From: Oscillospiraceae bacterium
GTDB taxonomy: Bacteria; Bacillota; Clostridia; Oscillospirales; Oscillospiraceae
Direction of reading: 5' to 3'
Length of the DNA stretch: 64,000 bases
NCBI GenBank assembly: GCA_015068125.1
Contig: SVLD01000005.1
Location: 21,376 to 85,375, forward strand
The notes beneath the pieces were generated by a model. It did not search any database. It had not been told where the DNA came from and worked only from the letters and a program-made list of their open reading frames with translations. Each line of letters begins with the position of its first letter. The first letter of the stretch is position 1. Position numbers and translations under genes: made by a program. Positions 1 through 11,326 of the stretch are shown in pieces.

Positions 1-1
1 G

Positions 2-265
2 GTGGACTACTACGGAACTTATGAGGGCGTGTATATTGGCTTTGTGAATGGCCCATGGGAGTATCCGGCTGTTGTAGAGCGTGAAACCATTGGCGAAACA
101 GAGTTTGTGTATGCCTCGTCCCAAAGGCTGATGGCCTGTAAGGATGGTCAGATGCTTCCGTTGAAGGATGCGTATACCAGTGGCTGGCTGACAGACGATG
201 GCATAAAGGATGTGCTTGCATACTATAAAACCCAAAAGCCATCATTGTTTGGCGATGATAAGTAA
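2..265 (+). CDS. C-terminal fragment of an unidentified protein
   Basis: An open frame runs from the window edge to a TAA at 263-265. It encodes about 87 residues rich in Tyr, Asp and Glu and ending in PSLFGDDK. The GTG at base 2 is probably internal, because the frame is open to the edge and no ribosome site can be seen. I do not recognise the family; no membrane segment or catalytic motif is visible. A strong hairpin follows at once, so this is the last gene of its unit and is unrelated to valS downstream. Confidence 0.5.
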   Translation: MDYYGTYEGVYIGFVNGPWEYPAVVERETIGETEFVYASSQRLMACKDGQMLPLKDAYTSGWLTDDGIKDVLAYYKTQKPSLFGDDK

Positions 266-274
266 ATGATCCAT

Positions 275-301
275 CCCCCGGAAAGCGCTCCTTTCCGGGG
301 G
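275..301 (+). terminator. Rho-independent-type hairpin after the first gene
   Basis: An 11-bp perfect stem (CCCCCGGAAAG at 275-285 with CTTTCCGGGGG at 291-301) has a 5-nt loop and begins 10 bases after the stop codon. The downstream T-tract is poor (TTATAACTG), so termination strength is uncertain. Confidence 0.65.
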
Positions 302-349
302 TTATAACTGTTTATGACGGGAAAAATATGGAGTTTTCGCAAAATCAAG

Positions 350-378
350 TTGACAGATCAGGGCAAATGTGGTAATTT
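350..378 (+). promoter_or_regulatory. Sigma-A-type promoter for the valS T-box transcript
   Basis: A perfect -35 TTGACA at 350-355 lies 17 bp from a -10 TAATTT at 373-378. It is placed just ahead of the T-box leader, so the leader would begin near 385. Confidence 0.75.
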
Positions 379-389
379 ATCTTCGTTAA

Positions 390-609
390 TTGCCGTGATG
401 GAGAGGTTTTGCTGAACCCTTTTTTCAGAGAGTGCGTGGCTGGTGTGAACGCACAGAAGGTCGGTGGAATGTCGCTCCGGAGCTTGCTTCCTGAAAGAAA
501 GTAGGGAAGTGCGGGTAAGCCCGTTACAGCTTTTTGAGTGCCCGAAAGGGAATTCAGGTGGTACCGCGGATTTTTTCGCCCTGAGTCTTAGGACTTAGGG
601 CGTTTTTTT
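390..609 (+). promoter_or_regulatory. T-box riboswitch leader of valS
   Basis: The leader senses uncharged tRNA and lets transcription continue into valS. The conserved T-box core GGTGGTACCGCGG lies at 557-569; its TGGT bulge (559-562) would pair with a tRNA ending ACCA, as tRNA-Val does. It is followed by an 11-bp terminator stem (577-587 with 592-602) and seven T residues. Upstream stem I sequence around 430-480 contains a GTC at 471-473 in a GGAAT-GTC context, a likely valine specifier codon; I have not folded the RNA, so the specifier is the least certain part. Position and downstream gene agree with a valine T-box. Confidence 0.88.
577..609 (+). terminator. Regulated terminator of the valS T-box
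   Basis: The stem is CGCCCTGAGTC (577-587) with GACTTAGGGCG (592-602), loop TTAG, followed by T at 603-609. It competes with the antiterminator formed by the T-box core upstream. Confidence 0.85.
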
Positions 610-628
610 ATGAAAAGGAGTGTTTATT

Positions 629-3274
629 ATGGCCAGAGAACTGCCGAAGGTGTATGAACCCCAGCAGGTCGAAACCGAAATTTACAAGATGTGGGAGGAT
701 GGCGGTTATTTCCGTCCTGCGGAGAATGCCGATGCCAAGCCTTTCACCATCGTTATGCCGCCCCCCAATGTTACCGGTCAGCTGCACATGGGTCATGCCA
801 TGGACGCAACTCTGCAGGATACCCTGATCCGCTTCAAGCGTATGCAGGGCTACAATGCATTGTGGGTACCCGGCACTGACCACGCCGGCATTGCCACCCA
901 GATCAAGGTGGAAGAGGAGCTTCGCAAGAAGGAAGGCCTGAGCCGCCATGACCTGGGCCGTGAAAAGTTCCTGGAGCGTGTGTGGGACTGGAAGCATAAG
1001 TACGGCAACCGCATCGTGGAGCAGCAGAAGAAGCTGGGCGCATCCTGCGACTGGGAAAGAGCCAGATTTACCATGGATGAGGGCTGCTCCAAGGCTGTCC
1101 GGGAGGTGTTTGTTTCCCTGTACGAGAAGGGCCTGATCTACAAGGGCAGCCGTATCGTCAACTGGTGTCCCCACTGCGTTACCGCTCTGTCCGATGCGGA
1201 AGTGGAATATGTGGACAAGCCCGGCAATCTGTGGCATCTGAAATACCCCATCGTGGGCGAAGAGGGTCGCTATGTCATCGTGGCTACCACCCGTCCCGAA
1301 ACTATGCTGGGCGACTCCGGCGTGGCCGTGAATCCCAACGACGAGCGTTATCAGGATATCATCGGCAAGAAATGCCTGCTGCCGCTGATGAACCGGGAGA
1401 TTCCCATTGTGGCTGACGAGTATGTGGATCTGGAATTCGGCACCGGCTGTGTCAAGATGACCCCTGCCCACGACCCCAATGACTTCGAGGTTGGCCTGCG
1501 GCACAATCTGGAGACTATCCGTGTGCTGGATGACAACGGCAGGGTCAACGAGCTGGGCGGTAAGTACTGCGGTATGGATCGCTATGATGCCCGCAAGGCC
1601 ATTATCGCCGATCTGGACGCGCTGGGTCTGCTGGAGAAAATCGAGGAGCATCAGCACAATGTGGGCACCTGCTACCGCTGCGGTAACGATGTGGAGCCCA
1701 TTGTGTCTGCCCAGTGGTTCGTGAAGATGGAGCCCCTGGCCAAAGAAGCCATTCGCTCCGTTAAGGATGGCGAGACCAAGTTTGTCCCTGAGCGCTTCAC
1801 CAAGAATTATATGAACTGGATGGAGAACCTCCATGACTGGTGCATTTCCCGTCAGCTGTGGTGGGGTCACCAGATTCCTGTGTGGTACTGCGCGGAGTGC
1901 GGTCACATGACCTGCACCCGCCACGATCCCTGCAAGTGTGAGAAGTGCGGCAGCACCAAGATCGAGCGGGATCCCGATGTGCTGGACACCTGGTTCAGCT
2001 CCGCTCTGTGGCCTTTCTCTACCCTGGGTTGGCCTGAGAAGACTGCGGATCTGGAGAAATTTTATCCCACCGATGTGCTGGTTACCGGCTATGATATCAT
2101 CACTTTCTGGGTTTCCAGAATGATTGTCTCCGGCCTGGAGCATATGCACAAGGCGCCGTTCCACACGGTGCTGATCCATGGCCTTGTCCGGGATGACAAG
2201 GGCAGAAAGATGAGTAAATCCCTGGGTAACGGCATCGATCCTCTGGAGATGATCGAAAAATACGGCTGTGACGCTCTCCGAATGAACATGGTCACCGGCA
2301 ACTCTCCTGGAAACGATATGCGCTTCTATGTGGAGCGCTGTGAGGCTATGCGCAATTTCGCCAACAAGCTGTGGAATGCCAGCCGCTATGTGCTGATGAA
2401 CCTGGGTGAGGATGCTAAGAACGAGCGGCCTGCCGCTGAGAAGCTGGAGATCGCTGACAAGTGGGTGCTGTCCAAGCTGAACACGCTTATCAGCGAAGTT
2501 ACTGAGAACTTGGAGAAGTATGAGCTGGGCGTGGCGGTGCAGAAGATTTACGACTTCGTTTGGGATACCTACTGCGACTGGTATATCGAGCTGACCAAGG
2601 CCAGACTGTACAGTGAGGACGCCGGCCGTAAGCAGACCGCCATCTCCGTGCTGGTGTATGTGTTGGATCAGATTCTGAAGCTGCTGCATCCCTTCATGCC
2701 TTTCATCACCGAGGAGATCTGGCAGTCCATTCCCCACGAGGGCAACGCCCTGATCGTTGCCAAGTGGCCGGAATACAGCGCTGATCTGGCATTTAAGGCT
2801 GAGGAGAGCCTGATGGAGTCCGTGATGGAGGCAATCCGGGCGATTCGTAACCGCAGAAGCGAGATGAACGTGCCGCCCTCCAAGAAGGCTGCACTGTTCG
2901 TTCTGACCTCCAAGCCCCAGGTCTTTGCCGAAGGTAAGGGCTTTATCCAGCGTCTGGCTTACGCCGATGAGGTTACCATGCTGGATGCCGAGCCTGAGAA
3001 TCTGGACGGCATGGTTTGCTGCACCACTGCCGATGCCAAGCTCTATATTCCTCTGGGTCAGCTGGTGGATGTTGCCAAGGAACTGGAGCGCATTGCCAAG
3101 GAGCTGGAGGCTCAGCGGAAGTTCCTGGCAAGCCTGGAAGGCAAGCTGTCCAACGAGAAGTTTGTGTCCCGGGCGCCCGAGGCGGTTGTCAATGCCGAAC
3201 GGGAAAAGGCGCAGAAGACCAAAGACCTGATCGCCCAGCTTGAGCAGAGCGAGAATGCGATGAAGAAGCTATAA
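629..3274 (+). CDS. valS: Valyl-tRNA synthetase
   Basis: This class I synthetase charges tRNA-Val with valine in the cytoplasm. The 881-residue protein has the HIGH signature as HMGH (residues 53-56) inside [15 protein letters not shown], and KMSKS (527-531). It also has the editing (CP1) insertion between them, Cys-rich zinc-binding stretches (CYRCG, CAECG, CEKCG), the anticodon-binding domain, and a C-terminal coiled coil rich in Lys and Glu, as in bacterial ValRS. The ATG at 629 is chosen because AAAGGAG at 614-620 lies 8 bases before it; the in-frame GTG at 620 overlaps that ribosome site. A valine T-box precedes it and a strong terminator follows. Length is normal for the family. Confidence 0.98.
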   Translation: MARELPKVYEPQQVETEIYKMWEDGGYFRPAENADAKPFTIVMPPPNVTGQLHMGHAMDATLQDTLIRFKRMQGYNALWVPGTDHAGIATQIKVEEELRKKEGLSRHDLGREKFLERVWDWKHKYGNRIVEQQKKLGASCDWERARFTMDEGCSKAVREVFVSLYEKGLIYKGSRIVNWCPHCVTALSDAEVEYVDKPGNLWHLKYPIVGEEGRYVIVATTRPETMLGDSGVAVNPNDERYQDIIGKKCLLPLMNREIPIVADEYVDLEFGTGCVKMTPAHDPNDFEVGLRHNLETIRVLDDNGRVNELGGKYCGMDRYDARKAIIADLDALGLLEKIEEHQHNVGTCYRCGNDVEPIVSAQWFVKMEPLAKEAIRSVKDGETKFVPERFTKNYMNWMENLHDWCISRQLWWGHQIPVWYCAECGHMTCTRHDPCKCEKCGSTKIERDPDVLDTWFSSALWPFSTLGWPEKTADLEKFYPTDVLVTGYDIITFWVSRMIVSGLEHMHKAPFHTVLIHGLVRDDKGRKMSKSLGNGIDPLEMIEKYGCDALRMNMVTGNSPGNDMRFYVERCEAMRNFANKLWNASRYVLMNLGEDAKNERPAAEKLEIADKWVLSKLNTLISEVTENLEKYELGVAVQKIYDFVWDTYCDWYIELTKARLYSEDAGRKQTAISVLVYVLDQILKLLHPFMPFITEEIWQSIPHEGNALIVAKWPEYSADLAFKAEESLMESVMEAIRAIRNRRSEMNVPPSKKAALFVLTSKPQVFAEGKGFIQRLAYADEVTMLDAEPENLDGMVCCTTADAKLYIPLGQLVDVAKELERIAKELEAQRKFLASLEGKLSNEKFVSRAPEAVVNAEREKAQKTKDLIAQLEQSENAMKKL

Positions 3275-3286
3275 GAAATGAAATAC

Positions 3287-3331
3287 ACTCTCCTGCGCAA
3301 ACCATCTGTTTGCGCAGGAGAGTTATTTTTT
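3287..3331 (+). terminator. Rho-independent terminator of valS
   Basis: A 15-bp perfect stem (3287-3301 with 3309-3323), 7-nt loop, is followed by TATTTTTTTT. It starts 13 bases after the valS stop and separates valS from the spoIIA operon. Confidence 0.95.
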
Positions 3332-3406
3332 TGCGCTTTCCGATTGCGACGGAATATGCTCACAAATGCCTATATACTGAAGGAGAAACTTAAAGGAGGA
3401 ATGTTT

Positions 3407-3724
3407 ATGCACCTTACCAGCTTTCTGGAAAACGGCAGATTGACTGTGGCGCTGACCGGGGAGATCGATCACCATTGTGCCAAGAATTATATCCAGGCCA
3501 TATCCGGGAAAATTGAAGCCTACACACCGGAAGTTTGCATTTTGGACTTTCAGGAGGTCACCTTTGTGGATTCGTCCGGCATTGCTGTGGTGATTAACGC
3601 TCTGCGGAATATGTCCCAGATCGAGGGAAAGCTGATGCTGACTGGAATCTGCGCCCAGCCCATGCGTGTTTTCCGGGCATCCGGCATTGATAAATTAGTG
3701 GAAATCAAGGAGGCGGTATCATGA
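3407..3724 (+). CDS. spoIIAA: Anti-sigma-F factor antagonist SpoIIAA
   Basis: This STAS-domain protein frees sigma F by binding the anti-sigma factor SpoIIAB in the forespore. It is 105 residues long. The phosphorylation-site motif VDSSGIAVV is present; by alignment Ser57 is the residue phosphorylated by SpoIIAB (Ser58 in Bacillus). The ATG at 3407 is chosen because AAAGGAGG (3392-3399) lies 7 bases upstream; the ATG at 3401 is too close. It overlaps spoIIAB by 4 bases (ATGA), giving translational coupling. Sigma-H control is expected from other spore formers, but I could not find a convincing sigma-H promoter upstream. Confidence 0.94.
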   Translation: MHLTSFLENGRLTVALTGEIDHHCAKNYIQAISGKIEAYTPEVCILDFQEVTFVDSSGIAVVINALRNMSQIEGKLMLTGICAQPMRVFRASGIDKLVEIKEAVS

Positions 3725-4152
3725 AATTCGATAATTATATGATTTTGGAGTTCCCCAGCAAGTCCTGCAACGAGGCCTTCGCCCGGTCGGCGGTGGCCTG
3801 TTTTGCGGCCCAGATGGATCCCACATTGGAGGAATTGGGGGATATTCGCACGGCGGTATCCGAGGCGGTGACAAACTGCATCGTCCATGCTTATCCCAAC
3901 GAATACGGCACCATCATGCTTCGCTGTCGGATCCTGAAGGACAATGTGCTGGATATCGTCATCAAGGACAAGGGCGTGGGCATCGCCGATACGGAGCAGG
4001 CTCGGCGGCCGATGTACACCACCGGTGGCAGCGATCGAAGCGGCATGGGCTTTACCATTATGGAGAGCTTTATGACCAGCTTTGAAATCTTCTCAGAGCC
4101 GGGGAAGGGGACGACGGTACATATGCGGCGCAGATTGCAGCGGCGGCAATGA
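3721..4152 (+). CDS. spoIIAB: Anti-sigma F factor / serine kinase SpoIIAB
   Basis: This GHKL-fold kinase binds and holds sigma F and phosphorylates SpoIIAA. In 143 residues it shows the N box (EAVTN, Glu48 and Asn52), the G1 box DKGVGI (Asp83, Gly85, Gly87) and a G2-like box SGMGFTIM near residues 106-113. The length matches SpoIIAB. It overlaps its neighbours on both sides by ATGA, so the stoichiometry of the three operon products is probably set by translational coupling. The last residues (MRRRLQRRQ) are unusually Arg-rich. Confidence 0.95.
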   Translation: MKFDNYMILEFPSKSCNEAFARSAVACFAAQMDPTLEELGDIRTAVSEAVTNCIVHAYPNEYGTIMLRCRILKDNVLDIVIKDKGVGIADTEQARRPMYTTGGSDRSGMGFTIMESFMTSFEIFSEPGKGTTVHMRRRLQRRQ

Positions 4153-4853
4153 GCAGGACGGAGGAACTGATCCGTCTGGCACAGGAAGGAGAGAAAGATG
4201 CTGCGGAGCAGTTGGTTACGGAAAACGCGGGGCTGATCTGGTCCGTAGCCCGGCGATTTATCGGCAGGGGTGCGGAATCGGAGGATTTGTATCAGTTGGG
4301 ATGCCTGGGATTTTTGAAGGCTGTGGAGGGGTTCGATTTAAACTACGGTACGCAGTTTTCAACCTACGCCGTGCCGAAGATCGCCGGGGAGATTCGACGG
4401 TTTTTGCGGGATGATGGGGCGGTGAAGGTGAGCCGCACCATCAAGGAGCAGGCCATTACCATCAAAGCGGTCAGGAGCAATCTGACGGCATCCCTGGGGC
4501 GGGAACCGACGGTCACGGAAATAGCGGAAAAGACCGGGTTTTCTCCGGAAGAAATTGCCGTTGCGGAGACGGCTACGGCAGCCACGGAGTCCATTCAGCG
4601 GGAAACTGGGGAAGATGGCTTTAGTCTGGAGAATATTCTGACGGATACGGAGTCGGAGGAGCGTCTTGTAGAGAAAATCTCACTGCGGCAGGCCATCGAT
4701 CGTCTGGGCGAACGGGAGGGGATGGTGATCCGGCTGCGGTACTTTCATGGGCTGACCCAGGAACGGGTGGCCAAGGTGCTGCAGGTCAGCCAGGTGCAGG
4801 TGTCCCGGATCGAAAAAAAGGCGCTGAATTTGCTGCGGCAATTCATGGCGTGA
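4149..4853 (+). CDS. sigF: RNA polymerase sporulation sigma factor SigF
   Basis: Sigma F directs the first forespore-specific transcription. The 234-residue protein has region 2 (DLYQLGCLGFLKAVEGFD and the promoter-melting stretch FSTYAVPKIAGEIRRFLRDDG), region 3 (TASLGREPTVTEIAEKTGFS) and region 4 with a helix-turn-helix (GLTQERVAKVLQVSQVQVSRIEKKAL). It is the third gene of the spoIIAA-AB-sigF operon, and that gene order separates it from the related SigG. No spoVA genes follow; the next gene, pcrA, starts 75 bases on and has its own possible promoter. Confidence 0.95.
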   Translation: MSRTEELIRLAQEGEKDAAEQLVTENAGLIWSVARRFIGRGAESEDLYQLGCLGFLKAVEGFDLNYGTQFSTYAVPKIAGEIRRFLRDDGAVKVSRTIKEQAITIKAVRSNLTASLGREPTVTEIAEKTGFSPEEIAVAETATAATESIQRETGEDGFSLENILTDTESEERLVEKISLRQAIDRLGEREGMVIRLRYFHGLTQERVAKVLQVSQVQVSRIEKKALNLLRQFMA

Positions 4854-4867
4854 ATGAAAAATTGTGC

Positions 4868-4896
4868 TTTACCTTTTGCCCCGGATGCAGTAAAAT
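4868..4896 (+). promoter_or_regulatory. Possible promoter of the pcrA operon
   Basis: A -35 TTTACC (4868-4873, 4 of 6 consensus) is 17 bp from a -10 TAAAAT (4891-4896), 32 bases before the pcrA start. No terminator separates sigF and pcrA, so read-through is also possible. Confidence 0.45.
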
Positions 4897-4928
4897 AGAA
4901 GCATCACGAGAAATATACAGGTGCAGCT

Positions 4929-7316
4929 ATGACGGAAGAATTTGAATTGCGATTTTTAGAGGCTCGGCGGCGGTATATCGCCAGTCAGTTCTCTCAACTC
5001 AATGACATGCAGCAGCAGGCCGCCTTGACTACCGAGGGGGCCTTGCTTCTGTTGGCCGGCGCAGGCAGCGGTAAGACCACTGTACTCATTCAGCGTATCG
5101 CAAATCTGCTGCGGTTTGGCTGCGGCAGTGACTCCCACGAGATCCCGGATACAGTAACCGAGGAGGATGTGGCATTTCTGGAGAATTTTTCCGAACCGGC
5201 TGGCGACTTTGACCGCCGGCGGGCGGAGTTACTATGCGCTGTGCGTCCTGCTGCGCCCTGGAGCGTGATTGCAATTACCTTTACAAACAAGGCCGCCAAC
5301 GAACTGAAAGGCCGTCTGACGGACATGCTGGGCCCCGAGGCGCAGGATATCTGGGCGATGACTTTCCACAGTGCCTGTTGTCGAATTTTGCGGCGGGATA
5401 TCGATCGGCTGGGCTACACCCGGAGTTTTACCATTTATGACACTGCCGATTCCGAGCGAGTCATGAAAGAGATCATCAAGGATATGGGTTTGGATGACAA
5501 GTCCTTCCCGGCGAAATATGTTCTCAATGTCATTAGCAAGGAAAAGGACAAGCGGGTGTCGCCGGAAGATCTTCTGGGTTGGGCGCTGGATCATGGGGAT
5601 CAGAAAATGCTGCCCATCGCTAAGGCTTATAAGAAATACCAGGCACGGCTTAAGGAAAATAATGCTCTTGATTTTGATGATATTCTGCTGAAAACGGTGG
5701 AGCTTCTGGAGGAAAACGAAGATATCCGCACCTACTATCAGCGTAAATTCCGCTATGTTTTGGTGGATGAGTATCAGGATACCAATAATTTGCAGTATCT
5801 GTTTACATCCTTGCTGGCAGGCGGGTATGAGAATATCTGCGTTGTGGGTGACGATGATCAGAGCATTTATCGCTTCCGGGGCGCCACCATCGAGAATATT
5901 TTGAACTTTGAAAAGCAGTACCGCCACGCAAGAGTGATCCGTTTGGAACAGAATTATCGTTCCACCCAGTCCATACTCAATGCCGCCAACGCGGTAATTG
6001 CCCACAATCTGGGCAGAAAAGGCAAGCGGCTCTGGACTGCCAACGGCGCCGGTCAGCCGGTGACGGTGTACGAGGCTGCCGACGGAGAAGCGGAGGCCAG
6101 CTTTGTGGCTGGGCAAATCATTTCCAGATCCAAGGGCAAGAATTTTAAGGATTATGCGATTTTGTACCGCACCAATGCCCAGTCCAACGCTTTGGAATAC
6201 GCCTTTAAGCGGAATGGCATTCCTTACCGGGTCATCGGTGGTATGCGGTTCTTTGACCGGGCGGAAGTGAAGGATATGCTGGCGTATCTGTGCGTCATCA
6301 ACAACCGCTCTGACGATCTGCGCCTAAAGCGGATCATCAACAATCCCCCCAGAGGATTGGGCGAAAAGACCCTGCTGCCGGCGCTGCGGCAGGCGGAGGC
6401 GGAGAACATTCCGCTGTACGCCATCGTTTCCGATCCTTACGCCTATGCGCCCCTGGAAAAGAGTGGCGAAAAGTTCCTGCGTTTTAGCCAACTGATCGAA
6501 GAACTGGCGGGACTGCTGGATGAGGGGATGCCCTTGGCGGATTTCTATGAGGAAGTCATGCGCCGCAGCGGCTACATCGACATGCTCAGGAAAAAGGACA
6601 CCGAGGAAAACAAGACCCGGCTGGAGAACATTCAGGAATTGAAGTCCAGTATTTTGAACTACATGGAAAATACCCAAGAACCAACACTTGCCGGATTCCT
6701 GGAGGAGATCGCCCTGTATACCGACATTGAGGAATACAACGACAGTGATGATGCTGTGGTGATGATGACCATGCATTCCAGCAAGGGTCTGGAATTCCCC
6801 CATGTATTTTTGGTGGGCTTTGAAGATGGCCTTTTCCCCGGCATGCGAACCATTGGCGATGCCGAGGAAATGGAAGAAGAACGGCGTCTTTGCTATGTGG
6901 CCATCACCCGGGCGAAAGAGAACCTGACCATCAGCTACGCCCGGCAGAGAATGCTCTACGGCCGAACCAATGCGGCCATGCCCAGCCGGTTTATCAGAGA
7001 ACTGCCTGAGAGCGATATTGTGAAAAAGGGTGGATACTCCACACCGTCCCGTGTGCCGGGTTACAATACCCAGAGCTATGGCACTTATCGGCAGCCCGTG
7101 GTAAGAGCGTCCCAGCCGACTTTTGCATCCCAGGAAAAAGCACCTGTTATCGAACTGAACAAGGGCGATATGATCCAGCACGCGGCATTTGGCCGCGGGT
7201 TGGTGCTGACGGTGATGAAAATGGGCGGCGACGCTCTGCTGGAGATCGCCTTTGACCAGATCGGAACCAAGAAGCTCATGGCTCGGTCTGCGAGCCCCCA
7301 TATTAAAAAGCTGTAA
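4929..7316 (+). CDS. pcrA: ATP-dependent DNA helicase PcrA/UvrD
   Basis: This superfamily 1A 3'-5' helicase acts in nucleotide excision repair and removes RecA from DNA. The 795-residue protein has Walker A GAGSGKT (Lys49), motif II DEYQD (about residue 280), motif III VGDDDQSIYRFRGA, motif IV EQNYRST, motif V TMHSSKGLEF and motif VI CYVAITRAKE. The C terminus (HAAFGRGLVLTV...) is the Tudor-like RNA-polymerase-interacting domain of PcrA. About 35 extra residues (roughly 65-100) sit between Walker A and motif Ia (AITFTNKAA) compared with Bacillus PcrA. The ribosome site is weak (CAGGTG). Next come yunB and ligA; pcrA-ligA linkage is common in Firmicutes. Confidence 0.96.
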   Translation: MTEEFELRFLEARRRYIASQFSQLNDMQQQAALTTEGALLLLAGAGSGKTTVLIQRIANLLRFGCGSDSHEIPDTVTEEDVAFLENFSEPAGDFDRRRAELLCAVRPAAPWSVIAITFTNKAANELKGRLTDMLGPEAQDIWAMTFHSACCRILRRDIDRLGYTRSFTIYDTADSERVMKEIIKDMGLDDKSFPAKYVLNVISKEKDKRVSPEDLLGWALDHGDQKMLPIAKAYKKYQARLKENNALDFDDILLKTVELLEENEDIRTYYQRKFRYVLVDEYQDTNNLQYLFTSLLAGGYENICVVGDDDQSIYRFRGATIENILNFEKQYRHARVIRLEQNYRSTQSILNAANAVIAHNLGRKGKRLWTANGAGQPVTVYEAADGEAEASFVAGQIISRSKGKNFKDYAILYRTNAQSNALEYAFKRNGIPYRVIGGMRFFDRAEVKDMLAYLCVINNRSDDLRLKRIINNPPRGLGEKTLLPALRQAEAENIPLYAIVSDPYAYAPLEKSGEKFLRFSQLIEELAGLLDEGMPLADFYEEVMRRSGYIDMLRKKDTEENKTRLENIQELKSSILNYMENTQEPTLAGFLEEIALYTDIEEYNDSDDAVVMMTMHSSKGLEFPHVFLVGFEDGLFPGMRTIGDAEEMEEERRLCYVAITRAKENLTISYARQRMLYGRTNAAMPSRFIRELPESDIVKKGGYSTPSRVPGYNTQSYGTYRQPVVRASQPTFASQEKAPVIELNKGDMIQHAAFGRGLVLTVMKMGGDALLEIAFDQIGTKKLMARSASPHIKKL

Positions 7317-7357
7317 TTCCTTAAGCAGCTGCTGCATAAAATAACCGAGGTGATTTT

Positions 7358-9956
<2,599 letters not shown>

Positions 9957-9967
9957 AGGAGAAAGAT

Positions 9968-11056
9968 ATGGATAAGAAACTTGGTTTTGGTTTGATGCGT
10001 CTGCCTTTGACAGATCCCAATGATTCCGGCAGCATTGATATTCCGTTGCTAAAGCAGATGGTGGACACCTTCCTGGAGCGTGGTTTTACCTATTTTGACA
10101 CCGCGTGGATGTATTGCGGAAGCAAGAGCGAAAACGCGGTAAAGGAAGCGCTTTCCTCCCGGTATCCCAGAGATCGGTACACCGTAACATCCAAGCTGCC
10201 CTCCGGTTCGCTGACGGATCTTGACAGCCGGGACGTGCTGTTTAACACCCAGCTGGAAAAGACAGGACTTGAATATTTTGATTATTATCTGCTCCACGCC
10301 GTTGGCGGTGGCAATGTGGAAAGATTCAAGGAACTGAAATGCTTTGAATGGATCAAAGCAAAAAAGGCTGAGGGGAAGGTCAAGCATATTGGATTTTCCT
10401 ACCACGATGGCCCTGAGCTTTTGGATAAACTGCTGACAGAGCATCCTGAGTTTGATGTGGTTCAGCTGCAGATCAATTATCTGGACTGGGAGAATCCCAA
10501 GGTCCAGTCCCGGGCTTGCTATGAGGTGGCACGGAAGCACAACAAGCCTGTGATCATCATGGAGCCGGTGAAGGGCGGTGCTCTGGCCAATGTGCCGGAA
10601 AGCGTGGAGCGGATGTTCTTCAACCGTGAGCCGAAGATGAGCAACGCTTCCTGGGCGGTGCGGTTCGCGGCCGGTCTGCCCGGTGTGATGATGGTCTTGA
10701 GCGGTATGAGCAATATGGAGCAGCTGCTGGACAACACCGGCTTTATGGCGGATTTCAAGCCCCTTACCAAGGAGGAAACGGAGCTGGCGCTGTTTGCCGG
10801 CCAGGTGATCGCCAAGGATATGAAGATCGCCTGCACAGGCTGCGCCTACTGCCTGGATCAGTGCCCTCAAAACATTGCGATCCCCCAGTATTTTAAGCTC
10901 TACAATGAGAATGGGGACAAGCAGGAATACGACGCCCTTACCAAGGAGTTTGGCAAGGCAGGGGACTGCATTGTGTGTGGTGCCTGTGAGAAGATTTGCC
11001 CCCAGCAGCTTCCCGTTCGGAAGTACTTACGGGAAATCGCGGAAGATTATGAATAA
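9968..11056 (+). CDS. Aldo/keto reductase with two C-terminal [4Fe-4S] motifs
   Basis: The 362-residue protein combines an NAD(P)H-dependent aldo/keto reductase barrel with a ferredoxin-like tail. The barrel shows the tetrad region: Asp and Tyr in DTAWMY, Lys in TSKLPSG, His in YYLLHAVGG. The tail has CTGCAYCLDQCP and CIVCGACEKICP, eight Cys spaced for two 4Fe-4S clusters. Such Fe-S aldo/keto reductases are common in anaerobic Clostridia; the substrate is unknown. AAAGGAG lies 6 bases before the ATG and 11 bases separate it from ligA, so it is the last gene of the pcrA-yunB-ligA unit and ends at a terminator. Confidence 0.92.
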   Translation: MDKKLGFGLMRLPLTDPNDSGSIDIPLLKQMVDTFLERGFTYFDTAWMYCGSKSENAVKEALSSRYPRDRYTVTSKLPSGSLTDLDSRDVLFNTQLEKTGLEYFDYYLLHAVGGGNVERFKELKCFEWIKAKKAEGKVKHIGFSYHDGPELLDKLLTEHPEFDVVQLQINYLDWENPKVQSRACYEVARKHNKPVIIMEPVKGGALANVPESVERMFFNREPKMSNASWAVRFAAGLPGVMMVLSGMSNMEQLLDNTGFMADFKPLTKEETELALFAGQVIAKDMKIACTGCAYCLDQCPQNIAIPQYFKLYNENGDKQEYDALTKEFGKAGDCIVCGACEKICPQQLPVRKYLREIAEDYE

Positions 11057-11060
11057 CAAA

Positions 11061-11085
11061 AGCCGCCCGGTTGGGCGGCTTTTTT
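11061..11085. terminator. Bidirectional terminator between convergent units
   Basis: An 8-bp G+C-rich stem AGCCGCCC (11061-11068) pairs with GGGCGGCT (11073-11080), with a GGTT loop, A residues on the left and T residues on the right. It lies between the reductase (plus) and the small Cys protein (minus). Confidence 0.88.
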
Positions 11086-11293
11086 ATAGGCTGAAGTCTT
11101 CTTCGCTGTATTTGCCAAAGTCCGGGGCTTTGGGCTTGGGAGGAACCCGCTTGGTGGGTTCGTAGTTGAACTTGCGGCACTTTCTGCCGATCTGCACCAA
11201 ACCACGTTTTGTGCAAAGGACGGTATCTTCGTCCAGCTGGGTACCGTAGCTGCAATACAGGCAGGATTTTTCGATCTTTTTTCTGAAAAGCAT
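11084..11293 (-). CDS. Small four-cysteine protein of unknown function
   Basis: A 69-residue basic protein has Cys11 and Cys14 (CLYC), Cys27 and Cys39, a spacing that could bind one zinc ion, followed by a Pro-rich tail (KRVPPKPKAPDFGKYSEEDF). No signal peptide or membrane helix is seen. A GAGGA ribosome site lies 8-9 bases before the ATG. It follows the YlbJ-like gene by 33 bases on the same strand and is probably cotranscribed. I do not know its function; the zinc-ribbon reading is inference from Cys spacing only. Confidence 0.65.
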   Translation of the reverse strand: MLFRKKIEKSCLYCSYGTQLDEDTVLCTKRGLVQIGRKCRKFNYEPTKRVPPKPKAPDFGKYSEEDFSL

Positions 11294-11326
11294 AGCTTTT
11301 TCCTCGTTTGTTTGATGATAGGGTGA

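Noticed and set aside
608..2737. 709-codon open frame on the minus strand opposite valS
   Set aside because: Its reading is low-complexity (His, Leu, Gly-rich) and mirrors the valS codons; valS is certain. Similar long antisense frames opposite pcrA, mutS2, uvrC, recA and dnaE were rejected for the same reason.
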